DNA of 40,523 nucleotides from a virus: positions 1 to 40,523 of the IMG/VR virus record IMGVR_UViG_3300044960_000842. The stretch is one strand, 5' to 3'. Below are positions 37,509-40,523 of this stretch, one piece after another. Made by a program: the position numbers and the translations under genes. The notes beneath the pieces are model-generated. The model worked only from the letters and a program-made list of their open reading frames with translations, was not told the origin of the DNA and made no database searches. Each line of letters opens with the position of its first letter. Within the stretch, counting starts at the first letter, position 1.

Positions 37509-37609
37509 GCTGGCGCTCCAGGGCGGCGCCAGGGCTCGCCGCGAGGGCGGCCGCTATTGTGTGACCAGCCGAAACGCCGCCCGTGCCCTGGCGAGGCCTT
37601 GGAACGCCG
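37509..37609. repeat. 99-bp dyad element, copy C
   Basis: Left arm 37509-37538 (GCTGGCGCTCCAGGGCGGCG and on), centre with CGCTATTGTGTGACCAGCC, right arm 37583-37609 (GTGCCCTGGCGAGGCCTTGG). Arms are mutually inverted. Same architecture as copies A and B. Confidence 0.7.
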
Positions 37610-37680
37610 TTAAAAAGATTGCACGTGAAGGATCGCTGAAACACCCCGCCCGGCCGTCGCTTGCGGCGCGCTGGTCGTGC

Positions 37681-38142
37681 CTAGAACGGGATGTCGTCGT
37701 CGAGGTCGTCAGCCGGGCGCCCGCGCTGTGCCGGCGCGGCGCGGTCGTCGGAGCCGCGCGTCGGCTCGCCGCCGTACTCGTCGGCGCCGGTCCGCCCGGA
37801 GCCGGAGTCGCCGAGGAGCACCAGCTCGCCACGGCCGCGCGACAGGACGATCTCGGTGCGCTGGCGCTCGCCGCCGCCCTGGTCCGTCCACTTCCGCGTC
37901 TGCAGCTGGCCCTCCAGGAAGACCAGCCGTCCCTTGCGCAGATAGCGCTCGGCGACATCGGCCAGGCGTTCGTGGAAGATCACCACGCTGTGCCACTCGG
38001 TGCGCTCCTGCCGCTCGCCCGCCGCGTCCTTCCACCTCTCGGTCGTGGCGACCGTGAGCGACACCACCTTCTGGTTCGCCTGCGTGTACCGGACCACCGG
38101 GTCCTTCCCCAGGCGTCCCAGCAGCGTGACCCTGCAGTACAT
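37681..38142 (-). CDS. ssb: Single-stranded DNA-binding protein
   Basis: A 153-aa protein from ATG 38142 (TGATG overlap with the annealing-protein stop, GGAGG upstream). The OB fold shows CRVTLLGRLGKDPVVRYTQA, then WHSVVIFHERLADVAERYLR and LVFLEGQLQTRKWTDQ. After a Gly/Arg-rich linker it ends DDDIPF, the acidic tip by which SSB proteins recruit replication partners. It works with the exonuclease and annealing protein encoded just upstream. Confidence 0.95.
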   Translation of the reverse strand: MYCRVTLLGRLGKDPVVRYTQANQKVVSLTVATTERWKDAAGERQERTEWHSVVIFHERLADVAERYLRKGRLVFLEGQLQTRKWTDQGGGERQRTEIVLSRGRGELVLLGDSGSGRTGADEYGGEPTRGSDDRAAPAQRGRPADDLDDDIPF

Positions 38143-38891
38143 CACCCATCCTCCGTCCTGGTCGCGTTCAGCTCGGCCGCGCGGGCCCGCGCAGCCTCGG
38201 TCAGTCGACGGCACAGCTCCGGCTCGTCCGCCCGCAGGATGGCGAGCAGCGAGCGCGGCGGCTTGCCGTACCGGACGCTCAGCGCAGACCGCAGCACCGC
38301 CAGATCCTCCTCGCCCATGCCGGGGATCAGCGGCAGACGCTCGCGAATGTAGTCGATCGCGCCCTGCGTGATCTCGTCCGCCGGCGCGGTCGGCTTCCGT
38401 GCGGCAGGCTTCGGCTCCTGGTTCCCGGCGACGTAGCGATTGTCCGTGAAGTCATCCATCCAGATGTCGGCGGACGCGCCCAGCACCGACATGCCCTTGC
38501 TCAGAGCGTCCGTGAGCGACTTCTTCGGCGCGTCGGAGTCGACGACCCGCCGCCCGTTGCGCGCGACGAAGCTGAACGGCGTGCAGCCGAAGGTCTCCCA
38601 GTGACCGAAGCTGCCGTCGTCCAGGCGCCGCCAGAAGCGCACGTGCAGCACGTGGACGACGTCGGGCGGACCGTCCGCAGAGTCCGCAGGCGCATCCCTG
38701 TAGTACTCGTTCAGCACCTTCCAGCCCCAGCCGACGCCGACCGGGCCCAGCTGCTCGGTGACCCTCTTGACGTTGTAGATGGCCGAGACGGCCGTCCCCT
38801 GGAAGCCACCGGACCCGCCGAACGTTCGGGTGTACTTCGGGTCCGTCTTCTCCAGCGCCTCCCATTCCTTCAGGTTATTCTTCCAACTCAC
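38142..38891 (-). CDS. Rad52-like single-strand annealing recombinase
   Basis: A 249-aa protein from GTG 38891, with GGAGG 6-7 bases upstream, starting 17 bp inside the exonuclease gene. EALEKTDPKYTRTFGGSGGF, YNVKRVTEQLGPVGVGWGW and KKSLTDALSKGMSVLGASAD have the layout of phage Rad52/Sak-type annealing proteins. Position between a lambda-type exonuclease and SSB strongly supports this. A linker and a helical C-terminal domain follow from about residue 170. The exact subfamily is not certain. Confidence 0.75.
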   Translation of the reverse strand: MSWKNNLKEWEALEKTDPKYTRTFGGSGGFQGTAVSAIYNVKRVTEQLGPVGVGWGWKVLNEYYRDAPADSADGPPDVVHVLHVRFWRRLDDGSFGHWETFGCTPFSFVARNGRRVVDSDAPKKSLTDALSKGMSVLGASADIWMDDFTDNRYVAGNQEPKPAARKPTAPADEITQGAIDYIRERLPLIPGMGEEDLAVLRSALSVRYGKPPRSLLAILRADEPELCRRLTEAARARAAELNATRTEDG

Positions 38892-39543
38892 CGAACACCT
38901 CCATCGTGCTGAGGTACAGGTCGAGCGCGGCCCGCACCCGCCGCGCGCCCACCACGATCGGCCGGTGCTCGATGTACACCGGGTCGCGGTCGTCCGGCAT
39001 GACGTCCATCGCCAGGTAGCCGAGAAACTCTTCGGCGAGTTCCCGCAGCGCATCGATGCCGGCCGGGTCGGCCGGAAGCCATGCGACCGTGTGTCGCGGG
39101 CCTGGGTCGATCACGCCGAGCACGCAGCCGGGCGCGTCCCACAGGTCGCAGTAGACCATCGCCTGCGGCCAGTGGAGCTCGCGGAACGCCTCGATGCCGG
39201 ACTGCCCGGTGTACTTCGCCTCGAACGGAATGCGGCCGGCTATGCACCCGTCCGGCCGCCCGCGCCACAGGCCGGGCCGCACCCACAGGACGCCGCGCTC
39301 GTCCTGGGTCGCGATCCCGACGCCATCGGGAGCGCGCTCCCAGATCGGCAGACCCAGCGCCTGGCCGGACCAGGCCCGGTTCAGCGGCTCGGTCACGATC
39401 CCCATCTGGACGGCCAGCGCCCGGTCGAGGTCGGGCCGCTCGATCAGGCCTTTCCGCCGCAACCAGGCGTCCCGCCATCGTCCCGCGCACAGGTCGCGCA
39501 GATCCGATGCGGCGATCTCGGCCTGGTGCCTTGGTTGCGGCAT
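38875..39543 (-). CDS. Lambda-exonuclease/YqaJ-family recombination nuclease
   Basis: A 222-aa protein with GAGGAG before ATG 39543. LCAGRWRDAWLRRKGL, QMGIVTEPLNRAW (E52), RPDGCIAG (D98), FEAKYTG (E108, K110) and HWPQAMVY (Q127) are the YqaJ/lambda Exo motifs of the PD-(D/E)XK fold. It should digest 5' ends to give 3' tails for the annealing protein. First gene of the leftward recombination operon. The leader contains a strong hairpin. Confidence 0.88.
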   Translation of the reverse strand: MPQPRHQAEIAASDLRDLCAGRWRDAWLRRKGLIERPDLDRALAVQMGIVTEPLNRAWSGQALGLPIWERAPDGVGIATQDERGVLWVRPGLWRGRPDGCIAGRIPFEAKYTGQSGIEAFRELHWPQAMVYCDLWDAPGCVLGVIDPGPRHTVAWLPADPAGIDALRELAEEFLGYLAMDVMPDDRDPVYIEHRPIVVGARRVRAALDLYLSTMEVFGELEE

Positions 39544-39558
39544 GGCTCCTCGAAAAGA

Positions 39559-39584
39559 CCCCCGTGCACCGAAGCGCACGGGGG
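39559..39584 (-). promoter_or_regulatory. Leader hairpin before the exonuclease gene
   Basis: A perfect 9-bp stem (39559-39567 with 39576-39584, 8-base loop). In leftward reading it is followed by TCTTTTCGAGGAGCC and the start codon. It resembles an attenuator or weak terminator just ahead of the ribosome site. Confidence 0.55.
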
Positions 39585-39639
39585 CAGCCTGCGTCTGGGA
39601 GATCAAGGAGGTGCCGAAGACGCGCGCCGAAGAACCGGC

Positions 39640-39667
39640 TTGCGTCCAGAGGCAGGGCCACCATACT
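39640..39667 (+). promoter_or_regulatory. Rightward promoter candidate for the replication operon
   Basis: TTGCGT (39640-39645), 16-bp spacer, CATACT (39662-39667). Its -10 overlaps that of the leftward promoter. It would serve the DUF1064 gene and, across the circle junction, the initiator gene. Confidence 0.4.
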
Positions 39668-39687
39668 GGGCGTCCTCGCAGCGTCAA
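39660..39687 (-). promoter_or_regulatory. Leftward promoter of the exonuclease operon
   Basis: Minus strand TTGACG (39687-39682), 16-bp spacer, TATGGT (39665-39660). The run TTGACGCTGCG equals that before the XRE gene at 1955. Confidence 0.5.
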
Positions 39688-39715
39688 CCCCTGCAGGGAG
39701 CGCGCCCGCAGCCGC

Positions 39716-40111
39716 ATGACGATCCGCACGCGCATGTCCGCTGCACAGTACCGGGCCCGCGTGCTCGGGACCGCGAAATACCGCGCCGTGGCGGAGGAAG
39801 GCCCGGACGGTGCGGGCGGACGCCGGATCTATCGCTCGAAGCTGGAAGCCAGGCTCGCGCGCCACCTCGACTCCCTGCGCCAGGCGGGCGAGATCGTCGC
39901 CCACATCCCCGAGGTCTCGCTGCCGGTGGGGAAGCTCGGCGCGAAGATCGTGCGCCATGTCGTCGACCAGATGGCCATCATCGAGGTCCGCGACGATGGC
40001 AGCTTCGTCGCCCGCTTCTGCGAGGCGAAGGGCTTTGACACGCCGACGGGCAAGCGCAAGCGCAAGGCGGTGCAGGAAGCCTACGGGATCAAGATCGACG
40101 TCATTCGCTAG
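39716..40111 (+). CDS. DUF1064 PD-(D/E)XK nuclease
   Basis: A 131-aa protein. ATG at 39716 was chosen because the frame upstream is not protein-like and crosses the promoter region. YRSKLEARLARHLD (E44), HVVDQMAII (D84) and FCEAKGFDT (E103, K105) are the DUF1064 catalytic pattern, and KRKRKAVQEAYGIKI is the usual basic end. The family is thought to act on phage DNA branches or ends, resolvase-like. First gene of the rightward replication operon. Confidence 0.85.
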   Translation: MTIRTRMSAAQYRARVLGTAKYRAVAEEGPDGAGGRRIYRSKLEARLARHLDSLRQAGEIVAHIPEVSLPVGKLGAKIVRHVVDQMAIIEVRDDGSFVARFCEAKGFDTPTGKRKRKAVQEAYGIKIDVIR

Positions 40112-40127
40112 CTTGACGGAGGACCGC

Positions 40128-40442
40128 ATGACGACGCCGCACACTCGCCTGCAGCTGGATCGCATCCTGCGAATAACCGATCCGCCGCTGATCCCCGACC
40201 CTGAGGACCTCGAGGAGGCCAGCGGCACGCGGCGCTCGAAGTACGACCTGTCCGACGAGCGCCTGCGGGAGCTGTTCGCGATGAGCGGCGGGAACGGGGA
40301 GCTCGCGTCGCGCATGCTGGGCGGCAAGCCATCGGCGGCATGGCTGCGTGAGCTCTGGATGCGAGCCGGCATTCGGCACCGGACGACGTACGACAAGCGG
40401 CGGAGAACCCCGCCATCGGCCGGAGGTGACGCATGCCAGTGA
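40128..40442 (+). CDS. Hypothetical helix-turn-helix-like protein spanning the circle junction
   Basis: A 104-aa protein with ACGGAGG before the ATG. The N-terminal half is acidic (ITDPPLIPDPEDLEEASGT). The C-terminal half has helical segments LSDERLRELFAMSGGNGELA and MLGGKPSAAWLRELWMRAGI that look like a degenerate HTH. The C-terminus is coded by the terminal repeat and overlaps the initiator start. No family was recognised. Confidence 0.65.
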   Translation: MTTPHTRLQLDRILRITDPPLIPDPEDLEEASGTRRSKYDLSDERLRELFAMSGGNGELASRMLGGKPSAAWLRELWMRAGIRHRTTYDKRRRTPPSAGGDACQ

Positions 40443-40523
40443 CGGAGCCGCGCGGCTCCGCTTCCCCGGGCGCCATTCGCACCCGGCGCTGGCGCGAGCG
40501 GCGCGCACGCGGACAGACCGACG
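40397..40523. repeat. Terminal redundancy, right copy
   Basis: Identical to 1-127. It contains the end of the 104-aa gene and the first 29 codons of the initiator gene, whose complete copy is at 37-1206. Confidence 0.9.

Larger units (their letters stand above)
37377..37680. other. Intergenic regulatory interval with dyad element copy C
   Basis: No gene was seen between the SSB stop and the membrane cassette. The interval contains dyad element C (37509-37609), an A5 run after it (37612-37616), and the TTGCGT promoter at 37421-37449. Confidence 0.6.

Noticed and set aside
1-40523. Integrase, excisionase, attachment site or tRNA genes
   Set aside because: None could be recognised on either strand, so no claim of lysogeny by integration is made. 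The XRE and HTH proteins alone do not show it.

Overview
The window is one complete, circularly assembled genome of a tailed (siphovirus-type) phage or phage-like element. The first 127 bases recur exactly as the last 127, so the unique molecule is about 40,396 bp and the ends join inside a gene. High GC (roughly two thirds) and the families seen (DUF2163, DUF2460, DUF3489, DUF6362, DUF6441, DUF7220, gene-transfer-agent-like tail-tip proteins) point to an alphaproteobacterial host. This is inferred from family knowledge, not from a search. No integrase, tRNA or CRISPR array was seen.

Layout. (1) Rightward replication block, from about 39.7 kb through the circle junction to 1.67 kb: a DUF1064 nuclease, a small protein, an O-like initiator and a probable helicase-loader-type protein. 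Inside the initiator gene lie 17 copies of GTGACG (either strand), several in 12-bp register, followed by 101 bases without a single G. This looks like a lambda-O-style origin. (2) Rightward block 2.0-6.9 kb: an XRE regulator, an M15 peptidase (endolysin candidate), nested spanins, and an unusual membrane module: a 2-TM protein, a MotA/TolQ/ExbB-type channel, a one-TM protein with a periplasmic DUF2135-like domain, and another 2-TM protein. (3) Leftward morphogenesis block, 28.15 down to 6.9 kb, in lambda order: TerS, TerL(A), W, portal(B), a MerR-like protein, protease/scaffold (C/Nu3), D, E, connector, DUF6441, tail terminator, tail tube, G/GT with a -1 frameshift, tape measure, DUF2460, DUF2163, NlpC/P60, tail hub and fibre-like proteins. 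(4) Accessory and early region 28.3-39.5 kb, mostly leftward and cut into short cassettes, several with their own promoter and rho-independent terminator: ParB-like and methyltransferase remnants, DUF6362, a DUF1874 protein of the AcrIII-1 viral ring-nuclease family, a left-handed beta-helix protein, small membrane proteins, and a recombination trio (lambda-type exonuclease, Rad52-like annealing protein, SSB).

Recurring control DNA links the blocks. A ~99-bp dyad element occurs three times in intergenic DNA (1.8, 31.7 and 37.5 kb). Leftward cassettes share a TTGCGY-N17 promoter type and a CTAG-containing 3' box followed by a terminator hairpin. The exonuclease operon and the replication operon appear to start from back-to-back, overlapping promoters at 39.65 kb.

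The points most worth following are the proton-channel module beside the lysis genes, the AcrIII-1-like protein and its neighbours, the origin inside the initiator gene, and the three-copy dyad element.
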